Notes under the pieces: generated by a model
Databases searched by the model: none
The model's input: only the letters and a program-made list of their open reading frames with translations
What the model was told of the DNA's origin: nothing
In this document: piece by piece, positions 34,801 through 45,077 of the stretch
How the letters are laid out: the number at the start of each line of letters is the position of its first letter
How positions within the stretch are numbered: the first letter of the stretch is position 1
Source of the DNA: Lytechinus pictus
Taxonomy: Eukaryota > Echinodermata > Echinoidea > Temnopleuroida > Toxopneustidae
Length of the DNA: 64,000 nucleotides
Direction: 5' to 3'
Assembly: GCF_037042905.1 (NCBI RefSeq)
Contig: NC_087257.1
Coordinates: 26,411,501 to 26,475,500 of the forward strand
Program-made: the position numbers and the translations under genes

Positions 34801-37800
34801 ATGTAAGAATTCCATTTTGATACCGGTTTTTAGGTATTTTAAATCTAATGAATATTGGCCTGTCAAATATGCGTAAAATTTACCAGATTGTCAAACTTTG
34901 CAGTATTCTCTTGCAGTATTAATTTAAAAACAAAACAAGCATGACTGTTTCTTCATCAAAATCCGGTGTAATTGTGTTTTTTTTACGATTTGCAGATGTA
35001 AGCCTAAAATACTAACAAACAATATTACCTAAATTTGTTATATGGAATATAAAATTCTTTTTTTTTAATATCATATGTTTGTGTTCTGAGGATATGATCA
35101 CTGCTTAAAAGAAAAATCATTTTCTCCAAAATTATGAAAGAAACATGAAAAACATTTTTGTGAAGTGTAATCAAGAGAAATTGAATTATGCTGCATGTGG
35201 ATAACCCATAAAACGGGGATGAATAAAATGAAAAAAAATACAATCCAAATAATAATATTTTCGAACCCGTTCCAACGGACATTTCAAGTATGGTACAATT
35301 GATATATTGAAATAAAACAAATTAATTGGAATCATAGGCCTACTCTTATTGTACAGCGTTGTCTTTAATCTATGTTCAATATATACAAACAGCAGTTTAA
35401 AAAAGTTCATCCTATCATGATCGATTCATTCTCATCGAACAACTCCACACGTAACTTTGCTTTGAGTGGCGAGTAACTGTTGGCCTGGGCCCTTTCGATA
35501 TATCTCATGTTGATTTATATTTCTTTCAATGTTTTATATACACCACACTCATATTTCTGTAGTGTCTAATTCTATACTACAAATTCTAGGGTATTTACTG
35601 TTAAATAAGAGAAATACTGTAACTGTTTATACAATAAATCACTAAATAAATCTAAATTTATTTATCAATTTGTGATCGATTACATGAGAAATTATATTTA
35701 CATGACGTATTCGAATTAGGTGTGTAAGATTGTTTTTGTGGGAAAATAGTTATAGCTCTATATACAGAGGAATTGAAAACGTTTTTAAGAGGTCGAGACA
35801 GTGTACTCTGAATAATAATATGGACCATTTATACAGCGCAGCTACTCTGTTGACATACTCTTCTGTGCTTAAAGGACAAGCCCACCCCAACAAAAATGAT
35901 TTAAATTAAAATTAACAAGCATAATACTGAAAAGTTCATAAAAATCAGATGGAAAGTAAGAAAGTTGTGACATTTTTTAAGACAAAAATCTTTTTTTTTT
36001 ATTTGACATACTTTCAGAAAATGATATCATAATTAGCCTTTTCCTTTTTCTAAGTCTTTTCCCCTTTTTTTCTTGGTTGTGAACCTTTTGGTGGGTCATG
36101 GCCGCATGCACCCCCCCCCCCATCTGTGCGTCATTCCCCATGGATCCTCGCCTGCCTATACACTCATTGTCATTTACATTTCAGATTTAAAGAAATGGTC
36201 CAGGCTGGAAATATTTATATATCAATAAATAGAGTAAAATCCACAGAGCAAAATGCTGAAAATTTGATCAAAATCGGATAACAAATAACAAAGTTATTGA
36301 ATTTTAAAGATTTGCATTATTCCGGTGAAACAGTTAAGTTATAAAGGCATGTCTTTATTAATATTCATTAGGTGGGCTGATGATGTCATATCCCCACTTG
36401 TTCTTTTGTATTTTATTATATGAAATTAGGTTTTTTTTCAAACATTTATTTCTTCTACCAAAAACTAAATAATTGGATTGACAACTGATTATTAAAAGTG
36501 CTTTAGTTATTTACTGCCGCAACTTATTTCATTATAACGGAGACACATGAATTTTACACATTATGAAAAAATGAAATATTTATGATTTCATGTACATGTA
36601 ATAACATAAGAAAAGGGAAAGTAGAGGTGTGACATCATCAGCCCCCCTAATGAATATTCATGATGATGTGCATATAACTATTTTCACAAAATATTGATAC
36701 ACTTTAAAATTCAATAACTTCGTTATTTGTCATCCAATTTTGATGAAAATTTCAGCATTTTGCTTTGTGAATTTTACTCTATTTATTTGGATATAAATAT
36801 TTTCAGCCCGGACCATCCCTTTAAAGTACGGTTCATCTTTTTATAATTTGGTCGAAGTCGATCATTCTCTCTCTCTCTTTGCCTCAAAATCAAAATAACA
36901 ATGGATAAATTTAATACCGCATGCAAGAAAACATTTTGTCACATTATAAGAGCAGATGCCAGCAGAGCATTTGTCGCGGAGCCATAATTGTCGCATTATC
37001 TTAGCAGTGTCGGAGGAGCAAATATCATGAATGTCGGTGGAGCAAATTTTGCCGGAGCGAATACGGGCGGAGCAATTATCACCGAAGAATATATCCGCGG
37101 AGCCTGTCGGTTTACTGTTCTGATAGCAAAGAGTTTAAGGGTCCCTGACATTTCTAAAATCACTTTCCGTCATTAAAAATCTGGCAGGCAAAAAAGGGGG
37201 CACCCTGTCCCCCTCCTCCTCAGTCAGATACGATAGTGCACAGCACATGATTGAGAAGTAAAATTACGAATATATCTCACATTAAAAATGATACCAGCGT
37301 TGTTGACGAGGATGTCCAAGCCTCCTTCCTGGTTGGCGATGTCGTCTCGTAGCTTATCGATACTACCCTGGTCATTGACATCGAGTATATGAAACTTTGG
37401 ACCGAGTCCCTCCTTCTTTAGGACCTCGACTGCTTCCACACCTCGACCTATGTCAGTTAGAAAAAAAAAAAAAAATCATTTCGCATTATTTTTTTCTAAA
37501 GTGATATCAGGCTTTCGGGCATACTTTTGGTGAAATCTTGAAATTAATGTAAGTTTTCAACGAAAAAATGAGGGGGACTGTCACCCCCCCCCCCTGCTGC
37601 GTATGGACCCATGTTGGCCACTCAAATGCTTTTTTTTTCTTCAATTTTCTGAAAGGAAGTTTACAAACCTTCGTTCCTCGCTGTTAAGTATATTATACCA
37701 TCATCGCCTAGTTTCTTGCAAAGACTTCTAACGATGGCCAACCCGAGACTGCTACTGCTTCCGGTTACCTTGAATGTTTGAAGTGTTGAATAGAAGTTTG

Positions 37801-38585
37801 ATAAAGAAAACAATGTTTTGATTATTGTTGATGTAGTTTAGACTTTTCATTGGTGTGCAGATGAGTAAGGGTGGGGCTTGATCGCTTCTTGGGGCCATCC
37901 CCCTCCCCCCTAAAAAAATGATAAAAAAATTAAACAACTTATTAAAAAATCATAATTAACAGACATCTTGAAACAAAATGAGAAAAACATAAAACAGCAA
38001 AAAAGGCAATTTCATTGATCATGTTTATCATTTTTTGGTGTTAATTGCCAAATTTCATTATTAGTCGTGACTTCTTTCGGGGACTATTTACGACAAATAT
38101 TGATTGATCACAATACGTTCCAACGAGGTTTTCTGAAAAGGGCATATTTTCAGACAACATGGTGTTGTGGCGTGCGCCTGCAATAAAAGTTATGTGGGGA
38201 AGTTACAAATTGATGCAGAGGTTCGAGGTTTGAGCCCTGGTCACGTCTTTCGGATGGTGACGTCATAGGTCGGTCCCGGACATAAATAATCATATCACAT
38301 TGATACATGTCTGACAAAACTCAATTACACACACTTGTATGTCTACGTGATTGTTGAGGGAGGATGAGGAAAACATGACAAAATACTCGTTTATAGCGTT
38401 ATTATTCTGAGATCGTCTGATGATATTGCTTGATTCGGGTCCACTTTAAAAGACTAGCATGGTGTCCATCTTGTACAGCCCCCCCCCCCCCCATAACTTT
38501 TTTTTAATAAAAGAAAATAAAAATTAATGATAATAAAATAAAATAAAGATATCACAAAACTTACCAAAGCCACCCGTTTCGTCAT
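30173..38585 (-). CDS. CBR1: Carbonyl reductase [NADPH] 1-like, short-chain dehydrogenase (seven coding exons)
   Basis: Joining 38585-38565, 37768-37669, 37447-37281, 34188-34082, 32237-32112, 31023-30879 and 30382-30173 gives an uninterrupted 291-residue protein (876 nt with stop). CBR1 enzymes reduce carbonyls of quinones, prostaglandins and xenobiotics with NADPH in the cytosol. Seen here: the N-terminal MTKRVALVTG strand, the dinucleotide-binding loop at 9-16, LTARN, Asp63 for adenine, NNAG at 89-92, catalytic Asn112, Ser138, Tyr191 and Lys195 (YGTSK), and the family's CCPG and TPVYLALLPP C-terminus. The ~40-residue insert before the active-site helix is typical of monomeric CBR1 and CBR3. 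Oddities: Ser14 replaces the middle Gly of TGxxxGxG, and intron 4 has a GC donor. An in-frame TAG upstream supports the ATG. CBR3-type paralogy cannot be excluded. Confidence 0.93.
30450..30720 (-). repeat. Retroelement-like tail in CBR1-like intron 6
   Basis: TTTGATTTGATTTGATTTAC followed by TTCATTTCAAACACGG and A-rich sequence. It resembles the 3' tail of an interspersed retroelement on the minus strand and a similar tail at 39.15 kb. Confidence 0.4.
30879..31023 (-). CDS. CBR1: CBR1-like exon 6 (catalytic YxxxK)
   Basis: The acceptor CGCAG precedes 31023 and the donor GTAAGT follows 30879. It starts by completing Asp174 and ends phase 0. It carries Tyr191 and Lys195 in SYGTSKLGVT. Confidence 0.93.
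31501..31890. repeat. (TAG)n / (CTA)n trinucleotide microsatellite in CBR1-like intron 5
   Basis: About 390 bp of TAG/GTA repeats, preceded by (TTC)n and (TTA)n. The Tyr- and Thr-rich open frames here are repeat translations. Confidence 0.95.
32112..32237 (-). CDS. CBR1: CBR1-like exon 5 (catalytic Ser)
   Basis: The acceptor TTTACAG ends at 32238 and the donor GA|GTAAGA follows 32112. The first base G completes Arg132. Encodes IVHIASLVAP with Ser138. Confidence 0.92.
33172..33992. mobile_element. MITE with AAAGGACAAGTCCACC-type ends in CBR1-like intron 4
   Basis: TAAAGGTCAAGTCCACCTC and GGTGGACTTGTCCTTTA are inverted ends. Long arms match (TTATGACATTTTAAAGTTTC and its complement). A SINE lies inside. 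Relatives: 57708-58280 and a half copy at 35868-35990. Confidence 0.8.
33470..33675 (-). mobile_element. tRNA-derived SINE nested in the MITE
   Basis: On the minus strand it starts near 33675 with TAGCTCAGTCGGTAGAGC (A box), then GGTTCGATTCCC (B box), then CCCTCGGAGAGGACCTTAAG and GGTCCCCTGGTTGCTTGC. The head cannot form a proper acceptor stem, so it is not a working tRNA gene. Confidence 0.75.
34080..34081 (-). other. GC splice donor of CBR1-like intron 4
   Basis: The exon ends ...GGAGGAAG and the intron starts GCAAGT. Only this junction keeps the frame into exon 5; the nearby GT would shift frame into a stop. AG|GCAAGT is the usual context of GC donors. Confidence 0.85.
34082..34188 (-). 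CDS. CBR1: CBR1-like exon 4 (catalytic Asn)
   Basis: The acceptor AG occupies 34190-34189; phase 0 start. Encodes DDTPKEIQAEKTIQTNYFAV and on to GGR, with Asn112 in TNYF. 107 nt. Confidence 0.92.
34200..35860. other. Part of CBR1-like intron 3, AT-rich
   Basis: Intronic. A poly-G run lies near 34576. No coding exon or clear repeat was seen in this part. Confidence 0.4.
35868..35990. mobile_element. Half copy of the AAAGGACAAG MITE
   Basis: Starts AAAGGACAAGCCCACCCC and carries GAAAGTTGTGACATTTT, matching the left arm of the MITE at 33.17 kb. The right arm is absent. Confidence 0.65.
36188..36823. mobile_element. MITE with GGTCCAGGCTGG ends in CBR1-like intron 3
   Basis: TAAAGAAATGGTCCAGGCTG and GCCCGGACCATCCCTTTA are inverted. 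Long arms pair (AAATAACAAAGTTATTGAAT with its complement) and contain GATGATGTCA and GTGCATATAAC words. Confidence 0.75.
36955..37110. repeat. Degenerate CGGAGCAAAT repeat cluster
   Basis: Words such as GTCGGTGGAGCAAAT and GGCGGAGCAATTATC recur every 15-20 bp, giving a spurious Gly/Ala-rich open frame. It lies inside CBR1-like intron 3. Confidence 0.55.
37281..37447 (-). CDS. CBR1: CBR1-like exon 3 (NNAG motif)
   Basis: The acceptor ATAG precedes 37447 and the donor GTGAGA follows 37281. The first two bases complete Gly41. Encodes RGVEAVEVLKKEGLGPKFH through DILVNNAGIIFN. Confidence 0.94.
37669..37768 (-). CDS. CBR1: CBR1-like exon 2 (cofactor-binding loop)
   Basis: The acceptor TTCAAG ends at 37769 and the donor G|GTTTGT follows 37669; 100 nt, ending phase 1. 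Encodes VTGSSSSLGLAIVR and IIYLTARNE. Confidence 0.92.
38565..38585 (-). CDS. CBR1: CBR1-like exon 1, coding part
   Basis: ATG at 38585-38583, seven codons (MTKRVAL), donor GTAAGT at 38564. An in-frame TAG lies upstream in the same exon. The exon appears to begin at 38634 after the acceptor AATTGCAG, implying an upstream non-coding exon that I could not locate. Confidence 0.88.
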
Positions 38586-38854
38586 CTTTGAGTTTGGACC
38601 AGAACTGAGACACAAAGACTAATGCACAGTCACACTGCAATTGAAAGAACGTTGGATTGAATAAACCAGGGATCGAAGTGGAAGTCCCACTTCCATGAAT
38701 GCCGCCTGATAGAATGCCATAGACCTGTCGTTTTGGCTATCGAAGACAAACAATATTGTAGAATCTGCCAAGTCATGTTCATATCGTGATATTTCATAAT
38801 TGACTGATCAAAGTGCATATACATGATACACCCCTCCCCCGACCCACCCTCTCA

Positions 38855-38857
<3 letters not shown>

Positions 38858-38905
<48 letters not shown>

Positions 38906-38935
38906 TCTCTCTCTCCCTCCCTCCCTCCTCCTCAA
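38858..38935. repeat. (CT)n microsatellite
   Basis: A CT dinucleotide run with interspersed CCCT, upstream of the carbonyl reductase gene. Confidence 0.95.
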
Positions 38936-39144
38936 GTTATTTTCGTTTCGGCTTTCGAATTAGTCCAAGTCATATTCACTTTTATTTTTAATGCCAATCT
39001 CGAATCTTTAACAAGCTCATAAATCGATGAGACAAAACAAAAGATATAGGTCTACATGAAATGGATCATATGTCCTATAGGAAGATATCATGTTTTGCAG
39101 ATGACGGGAAGCGTTCGAAACTATTCTTCTTAATACTTAGTATC

Positions 39145-40200
39145 AAATTCAAATTCAAATTTATTTATTTCACTTCCATCAAACAAAAACAAATTGAATA
39201 CCATATATAAACATAAATATTTGTATCCGTTGCAAAAAAAAAATACCTATGTTGTGAAAAAAACACTAGACAATTTGGGCAACACTTTGTAGGTTTTAAA
39301 TTTGTATACTATTTTTCAATAGAAATTAAATTAAGATGGAAATGGAGGGACCCACTAATGTAATGTACAATGCTTGTACAATGTGGGCCCCTCAAAAAAT
39401 AGATAACACAACAAATAACAAAATAACAAAGTACAAATACAGATATATGTAATCAAATAAGAAAAAGTAAATAAATGAGAGAGAAATAATACTCACAAAA
39501 TAAATACGAAGTTATCAAAAAATATAGTTTGATATAGGACAAAACAACCCGTCCTAAAATATATCCACCCTTCCCCACCCCACCCCCCCCCCAGAAAAAG
39601 AGAAGAAAAAAGGGGAGAATGCCCTGAGAAGATGGATGGGTGCTGCTGAACGTAGGTAGAACTTATGCCATCGTGGACTCAAGCAAACTGGATTCAATGA
39701 TGTGTATAAAAGGAGAAAAATATATATAAAATAACCTGGAAAGAATATAATGCACGAAAATGTGATTGATGCCGTGAACAAATAACCGGTAGGAAGGCGG
39801 ATAAGCGGACAGGAAAGAAAGAGAAAATAGAGGAGAGGATAGACACAATAATGTATGAGGTTCAATAACGATCACATCTGAGAAGGACTTCTTTTTTTTT
39901 AATAAAAAAAGGATAATGATTATTTTATGTTTTAATTATAGTCTTTATAGTAATAATGATGACTTGACAGAGATGATGAAATAGACTTAATTTGGGAGTA
40001 TATTATAAGATTTTAATAGAGATAATTTGAATTTAGTCTTAAAAGAGTTCAAAGATTTTGCAGTTGTTATATCATTATGAAGTGAGTTCCATAACTTCGG
40101 TCCATCATATATAAATGTGTTCTGAGCCAGCAAAGTTCTTATCTTCTACTTGTACTTTACTATTTACTATGGGTTATGAATCATGTTCTACCTTGATTTT
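39145..40200 (-). repeat. Probable degraded retroelement 3' region
   Basis: AAATTCAAATTCAAATTTAT at the left edge, then A-rich sequence, GTGGGCCCCTC, and GAGTTCCATAACTTCGGTCC near the right. This arrangement suggests a minus-strand LINE-type 3' region. No reverse-transcriptase frame is present. Confidence 0.4.
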
Positions 40201-40299
40201 GAAGAACACGTGAGGATCGAGATAATGAAGCTTAGTGAAATTAGTCTGATTCATGGACGTACTGGTTAAGGGTTGGATCCCCTCCCCACAACGGGTCAT

Positions 40300-40550
40300 C
40301 CCCCCAAAAAATAAAAATAAACAAATAAATTTAGAAAAAATAAATAAATACAAAATAATGAATAAATAAATGAATAAACAAATAAATAAATGAATAAATA
40401 AAATAAATTAGTAAATGAAAAGCATATCAATTAATAAATCAATTGATCAATCAATCAATTAATTAGTAATTAATTATAAAGGTTTAAAAAATGCTGAAAA
40501 TGATAATGAAAATATCGATAAATAAATAGATAAATATATATATAAGTAAC
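40300..40550. repeat. (AAAT)n low-complexity tract
   Basis: Repeated AAATAAAT/AATGAATAAA words with AATTAATCAATCAATCAATT near the end. Confidence 0.85.
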
Positions 40551-41310
40551 TTTTGATTTATGACCGATGTCACTTTTACATGCCGGTTTATGATGGAAAT
40601 GATAAAATCACTCGTTAATTTATCCTGCATTGCACCCCCCCCCCCCCCTTCCCCATTCGTTACGGGGAATCCCCATACATGGAGAGTTAGTCTACTTCAC
40701 AGACTGTCAGTCGCACATCGTAGACACCTCACGCTCTGTTTACTTTTGGATTCCTTTTGTTAAATTTTGAAAGAGATTGGAAATGTCTTAGGAATTATGA
40801 AAAATATGGAATTGTGGAATTGATTCATTTTAACAACCCAATACCCTTTGCCCTTATCTAAATAATGCTCGTGGTGACCTTGGCTAGACTAGTCAATCTG
40901 TGTCTAAAAATAGATTTTCGGTCTCAACAGAAGTCAGAAACTTGTGACTTTCCTGATTCCATTTCTCATGTACTTTGGGAAGAAATTCGACCATTCCTGT
41001 ACCTGTGGAGCATGAACAGTGGAAGTGAATCATGAATAATCTTTCGGTAAGAAGATATAATTGCTCGGAATCACACTCACAGAAAGGGTGATATAATCAT
41101 GATTCAACAATTGCAGTTTCTTTTTCATTTTTTTAAAAATGACAAACGTACGGTACCGCATACACCTCGCAATAGTGTGAGTGGCCCATGCCATGGCATG
41201 GGCCATGTACGTAAACAGTTTATTTCCATTGCTTATTGGTCTAGCCAATTCGTACAATTAACTCGTCTACTCTCTAGACATGCTAGATCTACTCGGTCTC
41301 AACACATGGA
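40551..41310. other. Non-coding stretch
   Basis: A poly-C run near 40636 and the palindrome GGCCCATGCCATGGCATGGGCC near 41183-41204 are the only structures noted; no gene. Confidence 0.35.
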
Positions 41311-42044
41311 CAAGTTAGTCACATCTTTATCCACCAACCATGGAGTTAGTTCCAATCTTTATCTTACTATGTATTACTAAACCAAACAGCTTCAATCTCT
41401 GTATTTTGGTTGTTCTGCTGAACTACGTTGGCTCCACATGGGGATTATATTATAGTGAAATGTCAGAAATTGTTAAGGAAATCCCCAGAAACGACGGTTA
41501 TTCCTGTCTGACGAGACGTAGCCTTAGACCTTAGTCACAAAACAGCAGAATTTACAAAAAGCAAAATTGTGATAAAGTTTCAATTATTGCGATGAATTGG
41601 GAAATACATCTAATCAAAATCAAACGGAAGTAAACCAGAAAGGTGTTCTTTGTAAAATGATGATAATTATACGTCTTTTTATGATTTCAAACATTATCAA
41701 AATATAGTTTAATATAAGTTGTTTAAATCTTTAGATACCGAAACATACGATTTGACGAATTCTATGCATAAATAGAGATAGAATTTATCAAAATATTGAT
41801 GAGGGTCTGAAAACGACGAATACAAATCCAGTTAATGAGTTATGGACGGCCTGATGTGGTAGAACCTTTATCGAGTCAATTATTTTACTTTTTTTCAAAA
41901 TGAATGGTTTTGTGGCATTTTACCAACAGTTTTTGTAGTTTCTGTGCATTACAATTATAATTGAATGACCAATTCCACTTGTTTTGCAATTAATGTAATT
42001 TAAACTTCTATGAATGATTCCGTGATATTATAGTTTTCAAGAAG

Positions 42045-42445
42045 GGAGGCAGCATAGCTCAGTAGGTTAGAGCGCCTGTTCCGGATAAGATCATAGATCT
42101 CAATGTGCGTGGGTTCGAGTCCCACAGCATGCCGGAAGACGTCTAACAAAAAACTGATGCTAGCGTTGTGTGTTAGCGTGCCTCACCGCTGTGTCCAGTG
42201 CGGGTGTGAATGCCGTTGGAAAACACTCCGTCCATCGGAAAGGACGCAAATGTTGGTCCCGTGTATAGGAGAGTCACAACCTATGCACGTTAAAACCAAT
42301 ACACTATTCGTCAAAGAGTAGGGTTCACCCGGTGTATTGCACCTGCCGGTCCCTGGTACTACAATACTGCAAGAATCTTCAGGATTGAAGGAGGCAGTCA
42401 GTGTAGCTTGAAGAAAAAGAAGAAATTTAGAGACACTTTTGCATG
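42045..42445 (+). mobile_element. tRNA-derived SINE in copy A
   Basis: The A box TAGCTCAGTAGGTTAGAGC and B box GGTTCGAGTCC are followed by TCGGAAAGGACGCAAATG, GGTCCCGTGTATAGGAGAG and ACCTATGCACGTTAAA. Absent from copy B. The tRNA-like head is followed by SINE body rather than a terminator, so it is not a tRNA gene. Confidence 0.8.
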
Positions 42446-42573
42446 TCATAGTCTTCCCACGTGATATCACTACGTCATTACGAAAGAAGTTATGATAGGG
42501 TTGGAGGTGTCATAAATATTTTTAGTCAGGTTGTTGTCCCCAATCTTGGCAAAGACGGCTTCATGAAACAGTT

Positions 42574-42854
42574 AATAATAATAATAATAATATAGGGTAT
42601 TTATATTGCGCACATATCCACCTTGTTAGGTGCTCAAGGCGGTCCTATATTACCCGGCTAAGCTAGGCGTTCATAGCGCACACAGCTTTTTAAGGAATTA
42701 CTTCCTACCGGTACCCATTTACCTCACCTGGGTTGAGTGCAGCACATTGTGGATCAGTTTCTTGCCGAAGGAAATTACGCCATGGCTGGGATTCGAACCC
42801 ACGACCCTCTGTTTCAAAGTCCGAAGACTAATCCACTGGGCCACAACGCTCCAC
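42574..42854 (-). mobile_element. Full-length tRNA-derived SINE with 7-bp target duplication
   Basis: On the minus strand: A-box region GTGGCCCAGTGGATTAGTC, B box GGTTCGAATCCC, central block GGTGAGGTAAATGGGTACCG, and an (ATT)n tail. It is flanked by AACAGTT at 42567-42573 and 42855-42861. The empty site is preserved as a single AACGGTT at 43851 in copy B. Confidence 0.9.
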
Positions 42855-42948
42855 AACAGTTAGCGGACAAGTAGCTCACTATCTCCGATTTAGTCAAGAA
42901 GTTAGACTTATGACGGTGTTGCGAAACAGGCCCCAGGACAAGTTAGTC

Positions 42949-43930
42949 ATACCTTTATCCACCAACCATGGCGTTAGTTCCAATCTTACTAAACCCATTT
43001 GACGAAAGGCTTACAAGAATCCCTTGATATCGATACTATTGGTAGAAAGAGCAGACGAGACGTATTGAGGCCCTTATTAGTCACGAAATAGCATAGAAAT
43101 CCTTAAGCAAAAATATGATAAAACTGCAATTATTGGGATAAATGGGATATACATCTAATCAAAATAATAGCTGAGGTAAAATATGCACCATATATACTTA
43201 AACCATGTAGACTGGAGCATTTAATTGCTGAGAAAATGAAATAATGAATGATACATTTCATGACTAAAAAATCACATGTGGATGTTGAGATGGGTACCCC
43301 CAGGATGGTAAATTTTAATAGTTTACGGAAGTAATCCATAATTATTTTATTTGTAAAATGAGGATGATTATACAGTTTTTTTACGTTTCCAAACATCATC
43401 AAATAGTGTAAAGTAAATTGTTTATATCTTTAGATACCGAAACATACGTTTTAAACAAATTCTTTGCATAAATTAGAGATAGAATTTATCAAAATTTTTA
43501 CAAGGGTCTGAAAACAATGTATATGAGTCCAGTTATATGGCCTGACGTGGTAGAATCTTTATCAATTCAATTAATTTACTATTATTATTTCAAAATCAAT
43601 GGTTTTGTGGCGTCTTACTAACAGTTTTATAGTTTCTGTGCATTACAATTATTATTGAATTATTATCTATCGCTCTTGTTTTGCAATGTAATTTTAACTT
43701 CTAAGATTGATTATGTAAGATTATAATTTCAAAATAGTCTACCCATGTGATGCCACTACGTCATTACGAAAGAAGTTAGGACAGGTTCGGGGGTGTCATA
43801 AATATTTAGTCAGGCTGTTGTCCCCAATCTTGGCAAAGAGGGCTTCTTGAAACGGTTAGCGGACAAGTAGCTCACTATCTCCGATTTAGTCAAGAAGTTA
43901 GACTTATGACGGTGTTGAGAAACGGGCCCT
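42949..43930. repeat. Tandem duplication, copy B (SINE-free)
   Basis: Directly abuts copy A. It starts CAAGTTAGTCATACC and ends GTTGAGAAACGGGCCC. Same order of shared words as copy A and about the same length once the SINEs are removed. Confidence 0.85.
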
Positions 43931-43931
43931 A

Positions 43932-44215
43932 GCAGATCAGTTTGTCCACTATCCACATGGTCTAATTGCCATTTTGTCCACTCACCATTTTGTCTGATAA
44001 CCAGTTGGTTCAATAGCCATTTAGTCCATTTGGTCTAATTGGATTAAGTGCCAATTGGGCGAAATGAATTAAAAGAAAAAGGATATTAGACAAATAGGTT
44101 TAATACGAGACAAAATTTAGACAAAGTGGCGATTCAACGAAGTGATTATTGGACCATATGGACGTTCGACGAAATATTGATGGACGGAAGGTTGACCATG
44201 TGATGAGTGAACGAA
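43932..44215. repeat. Inverted short-motif element, TGGTCTAAT type (copy 2)
   Basis: The left half has TTTGTCCACTATCC, TGGTCTAATTGCCATTTTG and TTGGTTCAATAGCC; the right half has the complements GACAAAATTTAGACAAAG and GGACCATATGGACG. Same structure as 44-410. Confidence 0.6.
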
Positions 44216-44807
44216 TTAGCAAACATTCACTTTCTCTTAACACATGATTGAAAGGTTTTTATGAGGGAGACCACTCGGTGACTCCGGAGGCATCACCAGT
44301 GCATGGTATGAACATATCCAATGGGGCTATCAACACTAGAGGGGACATTGAGATCTCAATAAGGTTGAAAAAAGCTGCTACAGTAGTCAGACTTTCAGGC
44401 ACCATTGTACAAAATCCAGATATTTATTCAAAATTTTCACCTTGATATATAAATTGTGATATCTACACTGCAATACACTGCAATACACAATAACTAATTT
44501 TTACTTTAAAAAGTTCATAACTAAAAAGAAGGAAAAAAATAAAACACTAGACAGCTCACTCCACAACAAACCTTGTCGCCATAATTGTGTGCACTTGTGT
44601 GTTACTGCGGGTGCCGACTTTTTGCAACAGCCCGTATACGCGCTATTGTCGCCTATGAGGTCAATACTGTTATGTATTGACCTCATTAGTACTAGGAGTG
44701 GGGGATATCCCACTTTTGTGCAAATTTCAATTCATGTCTGTTTTCTGTGCTTCATATATCTTTAAACTATGTACCACCAAACACTTGCTAATCAATTTTT
44801 TCCTCAG
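44216..44807. other. Upstream region and 5' UTR intron of the UMAD1-like gene
   Basis: Non-coding. It ends at the acceptor TTTTTTCCTCAG (44807), which implies an upstream 5' UTR exon I could not place. Confidence 0.45.
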
Positions 44808-44858
44808 GTTTCAATTGAGATGAACAGTATTAAAGAAATGTGAGACGTGAGCCTTATC

Positions 44859-45077
44859 ATGTTCAACTCAATCTTAGAGAAGCTCCTGCCACCCAACCAG
44901 TCACAGTGTCAACAGACGTCTTGCAGCACTGCGTCCGATCTATCCAGGCAAGATGGACCAGACCAAGAAGAAGATGGATTCCTGGTCGTTGGTGAGACAA
45001 TGAGTGAAAGAAACACTGTACTGCCTGCCCACTATTCTGCCAACAGACAACAAAGTCAACCACCAACTTACTCTCAG
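44859..45077 (+). CDS. UMAD1: UMAD1-like coding exon 1
   Basis: 73 codons from ATG 44859 to the donor CTCAG|GTTTGT. Contains the EEDGFLVVGET block and PPTY. Confidence 0.85.

Larger units (their letters stand above)
41311..42948. repeat. Tandem duplication, copy A (with two SINE insertions)
   Basis: Starts CAAGTTAGTCACATC and ends GTTGCGAAACAGGCCCC. It is collinear with 42949-43930 (shared words ATCCACCAACCATGG, TCTTTAGATACCGAAACATA, ACTACGTCATTACGAAAGAA, AGTAGCTCACTATCTCCGAT), with SINEs at ~42045-42445 and 42574-42854 absent from the other copy. Confidence 0.85.

Noticed and set aside
42058-42132. tRNA gene on the plus strand
   Set aside because: tRNA-like boxes are followed by a long SINE body and the locus is missing from the sister duplicate; it is a SINE head.
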